Assembly (NCBI RefSeq): GCF_002368035.1
Contig: NZ_AP018222.1
Span: forward strand, 3,574,534 to 3,638,533
From: Nostoc linckia NIES-25
Lineage (GTDB): Bacteria > Cyanobacteriota > Cyanobacteriia > Cyanobacteriales > Nostocaceae
Length of the DNA: 64,000 nucleotides
Direction of reading: 5' to 3'
The position numbers and the translations under genes were made by a program. Positions 1 through 8,229 of this stretch are shown one piece after another. The stretch's first letter is position 1, and each line of letters opens with the position of its first letter. A model generated the notes under the pieces. The model was not told the origin of the DNA and ran no database searches. It was given only the letters and a program-made list of their open reading frames with translations.

Positions 1-65
1 AACATTATTTGAATTGGTATTATTTAATCCAAAATCTAAAATTCTTTGTTCTAATAGATTTTTAT

Positions 66-1151
66 ATGCTTAATGGATATCAAATTATTGATGCTGATTC
101 CCATGTTATTGAGCCTCCATCTTTGTGGGCTAAATATTTGGAACCAAAATTTAAGCACTTTGCTCCTTCCGCAGATATGAAAATTCAAGGAGAAGAGATT
201 GTTGAGAAGATTTCGCAGCAAGTTCGCTACCAAGGAAATCAGCAAATGATGGAGGCTCACCCCAATGCTTATTTCAAGGGTTACGATGCTGAATCTCATA
301 TCCAAGCAATGTTACAGATGGGGATTGATATTGCATTCATTTATCCAACATACGGGTTATGGCTTTGGGGAATTGACGATATGGCGCCGGAAGTAGCGGG
401 AGCTTTTACTCGTGCTTACAACACTTGGTTATATGAAGAATTTTGTAGTTATGCTCCAGATAGGTTAAAAGGAGTAGGAGCGATTAATTTTCATGCACCC
501 GAACAGATGGTGACAGAATTACATCGCATAGCTGAGTTTGGCTGGAAGGCTGTATTATTACGCCCCAACCCAGTTAAAGGAAGAATATTGAGTCACCCCA
601 CTTATGAAGCATTTTGGACAAAATGCGAAGAAATGAACATAGCGGTGGGAATTCATGAAGGAACTCATAGTCGGTTACCAACTACAGGAGCAAAGCGATT
701 TAATACTCGTTTTGCTCTCCATGCTTGCTCTCATCCGATGGAACAAATGATGGCACTTTTAGCCCTCATTGAAGGGGGTGTTTTAGAGCGTCATCCCCAC
801 TTGAAAGTGGGTTTTTTAGAGTCTGGTTGTGGTTGGTTACCTTACTGGCTATGGCGACTAGATGAAGAGTACGAAAACTTATATTGGGAGGTTAAAGATA
901 ATGTCAAAATGAAGCCCTCAGAGTATTTTCAGCGTCAGTGCTTTATTGCGATCGCACCTAATGAGCCTTACTTACCTCAAATTATCGAATATATTGGTGC
1001 TGATAACTTAATCTTCGGCTCTGATTACCCTCATATGGATCATCAGCCGAATATTGTGAAAACAGTTCTAGAGCTTGAGGCACAATTATCTCAAAAAATA
1101 GTACAAAAAATTGTTTGGGATAATCCTCACAAGTTTTACAGTTTGGCTTGA
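66..1151 (+). CDS. Amidohydrolase family protein (amidohydrolase 2 / ACMSD-like TIM barrel)
   Basis: The protein (361 aa from this ATG) looks like a metal-dependent hydrolase or decarboxylase of the amidohydrolase-2 superfamily. Near the N-terminus it has the metal-binding Asp-x-His element (DADSHV). Mid-protein there is a His in GIHEGTH, then HACSHPMEQ, and near the C-terminus FGSDYPHMD, which carries the usual catalytic Asp. The family includes aminocarboxymuconate-semialdehyde decarboxylases and related zinc enzymes; the substrate cannot be told from sequence. An upstream in-frame ATG at 9 would add 19 hydrophobic residues unlike the family, so 66 is preferred, where the protein begins MLNGYQIIDADSH. 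The next gene follows after 44 bp on the same strand and may be co-transcribed. Confidence 0.85.
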   Translation: MLNGYQIIDADSHVIEPPSLWAKYLEPKFKHFAPSADMKIQGEEIVEKISQQVRYQGNQQMMEAHPNAYFKGYDAESHIQAMLQMGIDIAFIYPTYGLWLWGIDDMAPEVAGAFTRAYNTWLYEEFCSYAPDRLKGVGAINFHAPEQMVTELHRIAEFGWKAVLLRPNPVKGRILSHPTYEAFWTKCEEMNIAVGIHEGTHSRLPTTGAKRFNTRFALHACSHPMEQMMALLALIEGGVLERHPHLKVGFLESGCGWLPYWLWRLDEEYENLYWEVKDNVKMKPSEYFQRQCFIAIAPNEPYLPQIIEYIGADNLIFGSDYPHMDHQPNIVKTVLELEAQLSQKIVQKIVWDNPHKFYSLA

Positions 1152-1195
1152 AAAATTCCCAAGTTTGTTAACCCTAAATAAAAACACATATCTTT

Positions 1196-2239
1196 ATGCC
1201 AAAAAACTTCACAGTTACAGATCCATTAAAACCAGGTCAATGGTATGACGATGATACTTATTACCAAATTCTCTTAGTCGCTCCTCGCCAAAATAAATCT
1301 GAAGGACAATACATAGAAACAACAATCTTAACTCAAAAAAGAGGACAATTTAAAAAATACCCTCTTGACGAAAAAACACAACAAAATCTCAAAAATTATA
1401 TACCAGATATTGAGGATACTAATAAAACTATAGCCTCTTATCTTCCTTCTCCCGGAGTAGTTTTTCCTAAAGGTTTTCTAAATGCTTTGTTTTCAGATGA
1501 GTCTTCCAAAAATCAACCAATTGAAAGCAATAATTTTTACGATCCAATCCGAACTCTACTGCATACCCGCAAAATATCCCAACTAATTGCTAAAACCTGG
1601 CATTGCTACTTAGAAGCGAAAGCAACTGATGTGTGGTATGACTTTGCTCGTGGTAAATGGGATGAGATTGATTCTGATATTTTGGATGGTCTCATAGCCA
1701 GAGAAATTTTCTTTTTCGACCGACAATCTTCACCCGATCGCTTACTACCTAATAACCTTGATATTTATTATCCACTAAATAGCGAACAATTTGATGAAAA
1801 AGCAAGGTTTTTGATTTTACCTAGTAGTAAAGCTTGGCAGGGAATTACTTTGAGCCTCTTGATGGCAGGGCAGGCATATTATGAAATCAAGCAAGGTGAA
1901 AAAACATATTATCATCAAATTTCTCAGCCAATTCTCAGTACTGGTGAAATAGTTATTAAATATGGCTTAGAAGTTACTTGGGATAAGTTTCAAGGTGATA
2001 TCAAAGAGCTAAAAGTAGACCCAGGAAAGTCTTCTATTGCTTATGAAGCTATTATTCCTTATCCTCCCATACCTTCCGAGATTAATCTATCTCCTGAGAA
2101 TATTGCCAAATGGTCTCAGGCTCAAGATGAGGGTGGAGACTTTCCTTTTTATAAGAAGAATGAGGAAGATCGAAGCTATTTAGTCGGTGTAGACTACTTT
2201 TCACCTCCTTATCCTTATATACCACTAAGTTGTACTTAG
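1196..2239 (+). CDS. Hypothetical protein, 347 aa, no recognised domain
   Basis: I do not recognise a family. The protein is soluble-looking, with no signal peptide or membrane segment, rich in Tyr, Lys and acidic residues, and it starts MPKNFTVTDPLKPGQWYDDD. The central part has several aromatic motifs (TWHCYLEAKATDVWYDFARG) and the C-terminal third is Pro/Tyr rich (YPPIPSEINLSPENIAKW). It lies 44 bp downstream of the amidohydrolase on the same strand, so the two may form an operon. Codon use and AT-rich composition are like the flanking genes. It ends just before a 91-bp MITE-like repeat. Confidence 0.6.
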   Translation: MPKNFTVTDPLKPGQWYDDDTYYQILLVAPRQNKSEGQYIETTILTQKRGQFKKYPLDEKTQQNLKNYIPDIEDTNKTIASYLPSPGVVFPKGFLNALFSDESSKNQPIESNNFYDPIRTLLHTRKISQLIAKTWHCYLEAKATDVWYDFARGKWDEIDSDILDGLIAREIFFFDRQSSPDRLLPNNLDIYYPLNSEQFDEKARFLILPSSKAWQGITLSLLMAGQAYYEIKQGEKTYYHQISQPILSTGEIVIKYGLEVTWDKFQGDIKELKVDPGKSSIAYEAIIPYPPIPSEINLSPENIAKWSQAQDEGGDFPFYKKNEEDRSYLVGVDYFSPPYPYIPLSCT

Positions 2240-2249
2240 AAAATTTATT

Positions 2250-2340
2250 AGGACTTACGCAAAATATCTCTCAAACTCTCATTTCTCCGTGACCTCTGCG
2301 CCTCTGCGGTTCGATTTTCCGTTAGCTGTGCGTAAGTCCT
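2250..2340. repeat. MITE-like repeat, family A (AGGACTTACGCA termini)
   Basis: A 91-bp element bounded by the inverted termini AGGACTTACGC and GCGTAAGTCCT. The core contains the short motif CTCTGCGCCTCTGCGG. Other members in this window are at 16203-16294, 20946-21078, 57447-57537 and probably 33029-33422, with different cores between the same ends. Confidence 0.75.
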
Positions 2341-2437
2341 GTTTATAATATAGCCGTATTAATTCTCTGTAATCTATACAAAGAATTCTTTGATGTAGAA
2401 AAATATTTAGGAGTTTTAGTAATAAATTTATAGAGAA

Positions 2438-2548
2438 TTGGTAGCCATATTTAATCAGTGGGTGCAACAGTACGTTATTTTAGAAGAATCAGAATGGTAT
2501 GGCATAGATGGTAAAAGCATTAAAGGGACAGTCACCAACTACTATATT
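2438..2548 (+). pseudogene. Remnant of an ISAs1-family transposase
   Basis: About 36 codons read FNQWVQQY ... EWYGIDGKSIKGTV. This matches the region around the first catalytic Asp of ISAs1-type transposases, whose hallmark is (A/G)-(I/V)-D-G-K-S-I-(R/K)-G. The match then runs into the 3' end of the DUF3124 gene on the other strand. No full-length transposase or clear inverted repeats surround it, so it is a decayed fragment. Confidence 0.5.
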
Positions 2549-2553
2549 TTCCC

Positions 2554-3117
2554 TTATTTTGAGAGCGATCGCTTATCGTTCTTTTGGCTTTTAATAACTC
2601 TACCACTACTAGTAAAAGAAATTCCTTGCTGAAAATCAGTACCAATCATCACTGCTTCTACTATAGGTTCAGATATTTGTGTTTGCGCTACCCACTCAAC
2701 AATAAAGTTTGCTCCTAAACCTCCACTAGTGTCATTTCTATTAATAAAAAAATCTGTGGAAGCGAGGGCATCAAGTTGAATCGGACGCTCTAAATATTGC
2801 TTCACTAATTTACCTTCTGAGTTATAGTAACGCACAGAAGTCACGACCATCGAATTATTCAAATCTGTATTCCGAATACTCAGGGTAACTGCTAACTCAA
2901 AATTTTCCTTTCGATTGTGATGATAAATATGTGAATAGACAGGAACATAGATAGTTTGACCCATTGCGATCTGGAAATTTTTATCGAGAGTCACTATCTT
3001 TTGAGATGTGCTTGTTTGAGCAGTGTTCGGTTTTGATTCTGGCGGAATTTCTGTTGATTGACAAGACGCAAGAAAAATAATAAGGATTATCAGATAAACA
3101 TGGGGATACAGCTTCAT
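2554..3117 (-). CDS. DUF3124 family lipoprotein
   Basis: A 187-aa predicted secreted lipoprotein. From the ATG at 3117 the N-terminus is a hydrophobic signal sequence (LIILIIFLASC) with a lipobox LASC. A short Ser/Thr/Pro linker follows, then a beta-rich domain containing IYVPVYSHIYHHNRKENFELAVTLSIRN, which is typical of DUF3124. That family is widespread in cyanobacteria and has no known function. The ATG at 3135 would add six residues in front of the signal peptide and is less likely. The 3' end overlaps a HIP1 site. It is transcribed alone and is convergent with the transposase remnant. Confidence 0.8.
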   Translation of the reverse strand: MKLYPHVYLIILIIFLASCQSTEIPPESKPNTAQTSTSQKIVTLDKNFQIAMGQTIYVPVYSHIYHHNRKENFELAVTLSIRNTDLNNSMVVTSVRYYNSEGKLVKQYLERPIQLDALASTDFFINRNDTSGGLGANFIVEWVAQTQISEPIVEAVMIGTDFQQGISFTSSGRVIKSQKNDKRSLSK

Positions 3118-3328
3118 CAAAACTATTAACACCAATTAAATAGAGGGAGGAGTGACGAAAAATTAGGCTTTTTACTCCCCTCTCCTTGAAAGAGAGAGGC
3201 CGGGGGGTGAGGTCAAAATCCTATACATCGAATTCACGTTAATTTATCAGGTTTTTGTTGATAATGTTAGCGATCGCCAACAGAGAAATGTGCCTAAGAA
3301 CCTCTACTGTGCAATAATTCCACTTTAT

Positions 3329-3662
3329 GAACTTCCAATGAAAAAAACATCCGATGTAGGAGCTTTACGGCTGTGCATACGTGTCAACTTAAGCTCAAAC
3401 ACTCAATTTACCGTGGTTTTAGATCCCCCAACCCCCTTAAAAAGGGGGCAAAAGACTCTAGTTCCCTTAAAAAGGGGGCAAAAGACTCTAGTTCCCCCCT
3501 TTACAAGGGGGGTTAGGGGGGATCGAAAATCTAGGTAGCACATCGAAAAATTTTGAAATGCTTATCAGACTAGTCTTTCATGTTAAGTTGACACCAATGC
3601 ACAGCTGTAAAGCCCCTAGAAATGCACAAATAATTTGGGATAATTTATTTTTTGGAAGTTCC
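3329..3662. repeat. MITE (family E ends around a family B core) abutting the TolC stop codon
   Basis: The outer ends are inverted: GAACTTCCAATGAAAAAAAC at 3329 and the complement of GGAACTTCCAAAAAATAAAT ending at 3662. Inside each lies a second inverted arm (AGCTTTACGGCTGTGCAT / ATGCACAGCTGTAAAGC) and then GTGTCAACTTAA (3381) and TTAAGTTGACAC (ending 3594). The core (about 3422-3530) holds repeated CCCTTAAAAAGGGGGC blocks. The right end matches the right terminus of the ISAzo13-like element at 39712-41302 with 2 differences over the first 29 bases. The TolC stop codon begins at 3663, directly after the element. Confidence 0.7.
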
Positions 3663-5099
3663 TTAGCGCGAAACCCTGGAAGTGACGGATCTTTGTAAAT
3701 TAGCTAGAGCGCGATTGTAATCCAAGATAGCTGTAACTCGATTTCCCTGTGCTCTTGTCAGGTCATTTTCCGCAGCAATTACCTCTGTTTGAGTTCCTAC
3801 ACCAGCTTGGAATCTCAACCTGGCTAAATCCAAAGCCTGGGTAGCTTGATTTAAAGCCACGCTAGAAGTCTGCACATTATTCAAATTGGATTGTAATTGA
3901 GAATAGTACTGTTCTACATCAAAGCGGATTTGGTCGCGCTGGCTTGCAAATTGATTTTCTGCGATCGCTATATTAGCTTTAGATTGATTTGCACGTGCTT
4001 TCGCTGCTCCCCCATCGAACAAATTTAAATTTGCTTGCAGTCCGACTGAATAGCCATCGGTAATGCTGACACCATCATTATACCGATCTAGTAGGTTGTA
4101 GCTACCAGCTAAACTAAGTTGCGGCCCCAGTTGTGAAAGTGCTTGTCGTCGCTGTTGCTCGTAAATATTACGTTGTGCTAATTGTTGTTGCAATTCTGGA
4201 CGATTTTGAAAAGCTTGGATAATAGTTTCTTCCAGCGTTGGCTGCCAAAGCCCTGCTATTTGTACGGGATCTGAGGCAGTGATATTAACTGATTGGGCTA
4301 AACTTAACACCGTTACAAGTTGGCGACGGGCAATTTGCTGTTGGGAAATAGCATTAGTCAGTTCTTGTTGAGCATTTGCTAAATTTACCTGAGATTGCAG
4401 CACATCAAACCCCGTACCCACCCCAGCGTTTTCCCTAGCTTGAGTATCCCGCAAACTCGCCTCGGCATTATTCACAGCAGACTGATTAATTCGTACTTGT
4501 TCGTCTGCCTGTTGCAAATCATAATATTCGGTCGTAACATTCAGCTGAATTTCCAAAGACGTACTTTCAACATTTAATTCATCTAGCCGTAACTGTTCCT
4601 CAGCTGCTCGGATAGTAGCTTGGCGGTTACCAGAGGTATACAAATCATAATTCAGTTGTGCTGAACCATTAAAAGAAGTACTAGCTTGAGATGAACTGCT
4701 CCTAAAACCATTACCACTGTTAGTCAAATTTCCATTGAGTCCAAGATTAGGAAATAAAGCTGCTTGAGATTCCCGCAGTGCTGAACGACTGCGTTCTAGT
4801 CCTAAAATGGCTATCTGTAAATCTCGATTATTGCGTCGAGCTAATTCTAAAGCTTGTGTCAAACTGATTGGTACAGTTTGCTGAATCCTCACTTCCTCCG
4901 GCTTAGTAGGAAATTGCAAAGGATTGGGATTGGGATTGAGGTAATCAGGAACCTGTGAAGAACTTGAGGAATTTTGGGTTTTTGGGGGAGTCGTTGCACT
5001 TGCGAAAGTTGGAGAAAAAATACCAATGCCTGACGGCAAGGCTACCGCCAACGCCAAAATAACCCAGGTAGAATTTACACGCCAAAAAATCAAATTCAT
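3663..5099 (-). CDS. TolC-like outer-membrane efflux protein
   Basis: A 478-aa outer-membrane channel protein of the TolC/OEP family and the exit duct of the adjacent efflux system. From the ATG at 5099 it has an N-terminal signal (VILALAVALPSGIGIFSPTFASA), a Pro/Asn-rich linker and two OEP repeats rich in Gln, Asn and Ala. Diagnostic segments include ISLTQALELARRNNRDLQIA in repeat one and a second Leu/Gln-rich helical repeat ending near TQTEVIAAENDLTRAQGNRV. An extended reading frame from 5303 would add 68 residues translated from low-complexity G/C-rich repeat DNA; it is rejected because MNLIFWRVNS directly precedes the signal. It is the last gene of the minus-strand efflux operon. Confidence 0.9.
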   Translation of the reverse strand: MNLIFWRVNSTWVILALAVALPSGIGIFSPTFASATTPPKTQNSSSSSQVPDYLNPNPNPLQFPTKPEEVRIQQTVPISLTQALELARRNNRDLQIAILGLERSRSALRESQAALFPNLGLNGNLTNSGNGFRSSSSQASTSFNGSAQLNYDLYTSGNRQATIRAAEEQLRLDELNVESTSLEIQLNVTTEYYDLQQADEQVRINQSAVNNAEASLRDTQARENAGVGTGFDVLQSQVNLANAQQELTNAISQQQIARRQLVTVLSLAQSVNITASDPVQIAGLWQPTLEETIIQAFQNRPELQQQLAQRNIYEQQRRQALSQLGPQLSLAGSYNLLDRYNDGVSITDGYSVGLQANLNLFDGGAAKARANQSKANIAIAENQFASQRDQIRFDVEQYYSQLQSNLNNVQTSSVALNQATQALDLARLRFQAGVGTQTEVIAAENDLTRAQGNRVTAILDYNRALANLQRSVTSRVSR

Positions 5100-5119
5100 A
5101 TCTGTAATGAGAATGGAAA

Positions 5120-5275
5120 GTGGGAGTGGGAAGTGGGAAGGTAAGGGAGCAGGGGGAGCAGGGGGATAGGGGGATGGGGGGATGGGGAGATGGGGGGATG
5201 GGGGAGACGATGGAGAATTTACTTCCCCTGCCCCCCTGCCTCCCCTGCTCCCCCTGCCCCCTGCCCTCTGCCTCT
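5120..5275. repeat. G-rich then C-rich low-complexity tract (possible G-quadruplex and long hairpin)
   Basis: The plus strand has repeated runs of 4-6 G separated by AT/A spacers (5161-5205), then about 20 bp of mixed sequence, then C-runs separated by TG (5224-5275). The two halves can pair imperfectly. The tract fills most of the gap between the ATPase gene and the TolC gene. Confidence 0.7.
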
Positions 5276-5292
5276 TCTCAATGCCCCATTCC

Positions 5293-5964
5293 CTAACCGA
5301 CAATCAAACCATCTTGAACTCGGATAATTCTTTTAGTTTGAGCAGCGATATCTGGTTCATGAGTGACAATTACAATTGTGATGCCTTGCTGATTAAGTTC
5401 TGTCAATAAATTCATCACTTCATAAGAAGTCTCAGTATCTAAAGCGCCTGTTGGTTCGTCTGCCAAAACTAATGCAGGCCGGTTGACTAAAGCACGAGCA
5501 ATAGCTACTCGTTGTTGTTGTCCGCCAGAGAGTTGACTAGGACGGTTAGAAATACGTCCTCCTAGTCCTACCTTTTCCAAAGCTTCTAATGCCCTTTCGC
5601 GGCGTTTTGTTTTGGGTAAGTTAGCATAAACCATTGGCAACATCACATTTTCCAATGCTGTTGCTCGCGCTAATAAATTAAATTGTTGGAAAACAAAACC
5701 TATCCTTTGATTCCGAATATAAGCTAATTCATCATCATCAAAAGTTGTGAGGTTTCTGCCCTCAAAAATATAGTCTCCAGTTGTAGGTCTATCCAGACAT
5801 CCCAAAATATTCATAAGCGTGGATTTCCCCGAACCTGACGCACCCATAATCGAGACGTATTCCCCTTCTTCAATAGAGAGTTGAATACCTTTAAGTATGG
5901 GAACATTGATTTCTCCTAAATGGTAGGTCTTAGTAATGGATTCCATCCATATCATGGTTGGCAT
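5293..5964 (-). CDS. ABC transporter ATP-binding protein (MacB/LolD/DevA type)
   Basis: A 223-aa nucleotide-binding subunit that powers the adjacent permease. All ABC motifs are present: Walker A GASGSGKST, Q-loop region FVFQQFNLL, signature LSGGQQQRVAIARAL, Walker B LVLADEPTGALD and the switch His in VTHE. The arrangement (stand-alone ATPase with an FtsX-fold permease, HlyD-type adaptor and TolC) matches the MacAB-TolC and DevBCA-HgdD class of tripartite exporters. Several in-frame Met codons occur in the first seven residues (MPTMIWMES); the first is kept. The gap to the upstream glyoxalase-like gene is 235 bp of AT-rich DNA, so a separate promoter there is possible. Confidence 0.93.
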   Translation of the reverse strand: MPTMIWMESITKTYHLGEINVPILKGIQLSIEEGEYVSIMGASGSGKSTLMNILGCLDRPTTGDYIFEGRNLTTFDDDELAYIRNQRIGFVFQQFNLLARATALENVMLPMVYANLPKTKRRERALEALEKVGLGGRISNRPSQLSGGQQQRVAIARALVNRPALVLADEPTGALDTETSYEVMNLLTELNQQGITIVIVTHEPDIAAQTKRIIRVQDGLIVG

Positions 5965-6199
5965 ATTGATTTTAACTTAATAAATAGTTAGTTTTTTGTT
6001 GCTAATTTTCAAGCGATCGCGCTATTTTTATAATTGAAAAATGATTAAATTATTTTTTTACTAAAATTGAATTTTAATATATAAAATTCAATTACAAATC
6101 ATTTTCAATATTATTTAACCTTAAATTCGTAAAATTTTAAAATCAAATTACTGCTTTCATTGAAAAATTTTGCTTAAAGTCTCACAAACGCTCTCATAA

Positions 6200-6871
6200 T
6201 CACCATCTAAATAAAATTGGGAATTCCGAACCGAAATCTTGTGACTTACCTTCCTTGGCATTATCAAACTCTATTTGTAGCTGGTAAAAATCTCCTTGTG
6301 AAAATTGCACTAATCCAAGGTCAATTAAAGTTCTAACTTCATCTGAAAACTTTTGAGTACTGGGTAATATGACCTGTAATGCTGTAATTTCTTTGAATCC
6401 AGCTTTATGAACTAAAGGAAGTCGCCGTTCTAGGGCGTAATCTGTAGGTTTTTTAGTTGTAGGTGAAATGAAAATCAATGGTTCTGACAAATTATCACTA
6501 TTGGTTGCGATGGTAATAGAAGCATGTGGTGGCAAATATTTTGCATAGTAATCCCAAGTAGAAAATGGAATTTCTCGTGAATCTAATGGTGTTCGCCGGA
6601 ATGAAATGCCAAAAGGGCAAGCCTCGGTTTCTTGCCAACGGCAACGTTCCCACAAACCTGTAGGACGAACAAGAGCAGATTGAGCCTCGTTAATGTCAAC
6701 AAGCCAAAGTAACTCAAGATAAGCATTCTCAAAGAAGAAGCAAACGTTGGCACTTCCTTGTCCTTGATGAATTCTATGAGTACCTTCTGTGATTCCAAAA
6801 GCAGCGAGCAAATCTGCGGGTGGTGCTTCTGGTTCAACACACACAAAGATATGGTCTAGTTCGAGTTGCAT
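6200..6871 (-). CDS. Glyoxalase-like (VOC superfamily) protein
   Basis: A 223-aa protein with the N-terminal pattern LELDHIFVCVEPEAPPADLLAAFGI...GTHRIHQGQGSANVCFFFENAYLELLWL. This resembles the glyoxalase-like domain family (VOC fold), with the first-strand His and later Glu that often bind metal. No substrate can be assigned. It is embedded in the efflux operon between permease and ATPase (55 bp after the permease, 235 bp before the ATPase), where a VOC protein is unexpected. It could belong to a resistance or detoxification function linked to the exporter, or be an insertion in the operon. Confidence 0.7.
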   Translation of the reverse strand: MQLELDHIFVCVEPEAPPADLLAAFGITEGTHRIHQGQGSANVCFFFENAYLELLWLVDINEAQSALVRPTGLWERCRWQETEACPFGISFRRTPLDSREIPFSTWDYYAKYLPPHASITIATNSDNLSEPLIFISPTTKKPTDYALERRLPLVHKAGFKEITALQVILPSTQKFSDEVRTLIDLGLVQFSQGDFYQLQIEFDNAKEGKSQDFGSEFPILFRW

Positions 6872-6926
6872 ATATTCACCTGTTTTCAGAAAGCTTTTAA
6901 TTTTGAAAATTTCCAGTATGAATTAT

Positions 6927-8207
6927 TTAGTCACTGCGTAAAGCAGTAATTGGATCTAATTTTGAAGCGTTGCGTGCGGGAACAACTCCAGCAATTAAGC
7001 CAACGGTTATCGAAAGCCCAAATCCAGCAATAATTGATAATAAAGAAATTACGAATGGAAACTTAAAAACATTTGCAGCTGCATAAGCGATCGCGATACC
7101 GCCTACCATACCAATGCATCCGCCAACAATGGAAATGACGATCGCTTCCGCTAAAAATTGATTGAGGATTGCTGAATTGGTAGCACCTACGGCTTTACGA
7201 ATGCCAATTTCCCGCGTGCGTTCGACTACGGAAACTAACATGATGTTGGCAATCCCAATGCCACCAACTACTAAAGAAATTCCGGCGATCGCCACTACCA
7301 TGACTGTAAATAAACCCACAACATTCGTAAAGGTACTAACAATATCAGCTTGGTTAGTTAGTCGAAAATCATCAGCTTGGGGCGGATAAATATTATGTCG
7401 CAAACGTAATAAATTGGTGACTTGAAACTGAGCTGCTTCTAAATCTTCTTGATTGGCGGATTTAACTAAAATTCCAGTTACAGAAACCCCGACCAAAGCA
7501 TTATTCCCAACTAGTCTTGCCGACATACTAGTTAGAGGAATGAAAATTTGGTCATCTCTATCCATCGGGCCTTGAGAACCTTTAGGTTCCATTACCCCAA
7601 TGACTTCGTAAGCTTCTCCCTGAATGCGAATTCTCTGGCCAATAACATTGCCACCCTGTCCAAAAAGTGTCCGTTGGACTGTAGGGCCAAGAACGGCAAC
7701 TTGGACGGCGCTATTTAGTTCTTCTTCAGTAAAATATCTCCCCTGTTGGGGGTGAGTATTTCTGACTTCTGGATAGTTTAAATCTGTACCATAAATTGTT
7801 GTTGAGGTGTTTTGTCCTGAATAAACAACTTGAGCAGTTCGCTGGAGGTAGGCGGAAACAAGTTGAACTGATGGTGCTTCTGTGGCGATCGCTTTAGCAT
7901 CTTCCCACGTCAAGGTGCTACTAGAACCTATTCCTTGACGGACATTCCCACTTCTGGCTGCACCAGCCAAAATTTGCAGCACATCTGTACCCAATGCTTG
8001 GATCTGTTGTTCGACTCCCTTTTGCACTCCTTGACCAACAGAAGTAATCGCAATCACTGAGGAAATGCCAATAACTACACCCAACATAGTTAATCCTGTG
8101 CGTAATTTATTACTCCACAGTGTTTCTATCGCCATTGACAATATTTCTGACAGCGGCACTGTACGGGTATTCTTAGCTTTGTAAAAACCCTTAAATAACT
8201 TAAACAT
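6927..8207 (-). CDS. ABC transporter permease, MacB/FtsX fold (DevC-like)
   Basis: A 426-aa inner-membrane permease. From the ATG at 8207 there is a first transmembrane segment (LTMLGVVIGISSVIAITSV), a MacB-type periplasmic core domain of about 230 residues, and three C-terminal membrane segments with the FtsX motif VERTREIGIRKAVGA. The topology is that of MacB/DevC permeases, with the ATPase on a separate polypeptide. A longer frame starting at 8288 overlaps the Gly-rich tail of the adaptor gene and gives a nonsense Val/Ala/Glu leader, so it is rejected. The start lies 22 bp after the adaptor stop, so translational coupling is likely. Confidence 0.9.
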   Translation of the reverse strand: MFKLFKGFYKAKNTRTVPLSEILSMAIETLWSNKLRTGLTMLGVVIGISSVIAITSVGQGVQKGVEQQIQALGTDVLQILAGAARSGNVRQGIGSSSTLTWEDAKAIATEAPSVQLVSAYLQRTAQVVYSGQNTSTTIYGTDLNYPEVRNTHPQQGRYFTEEELNSAVQVAVLGPTVQRTLFGQGGNVIGQRIRIQGEAYEVIGVMEPKGSQGPMDRDDQIFIPLTSMSARLVGNNALVGVSVTGILVKSANQEDLEAAQFQVTNLLRLRHNIYPPQADDFRLTNQADIVSTFTNVVGLFTVMVVAIAGISLVVGGIGIANIMLVSVVERTREIGIRKAVGATNSAILNQFLAEAIVISIVGGCIGMVGGIAIAYAAANVFKFPFVISLLSIIAGFGLSITVGLIAGVVPARNASKLDPITALRSD

Positions 8208-8229
8208 AAGGTTGTATTTCAAACTAACT

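Noticed and set aside
5100..5303. N-terminal extension of TolC-like protein
   Set aside because: It is translated low-complexity G/C-rich DNA; a signal peptide starts at 5099.
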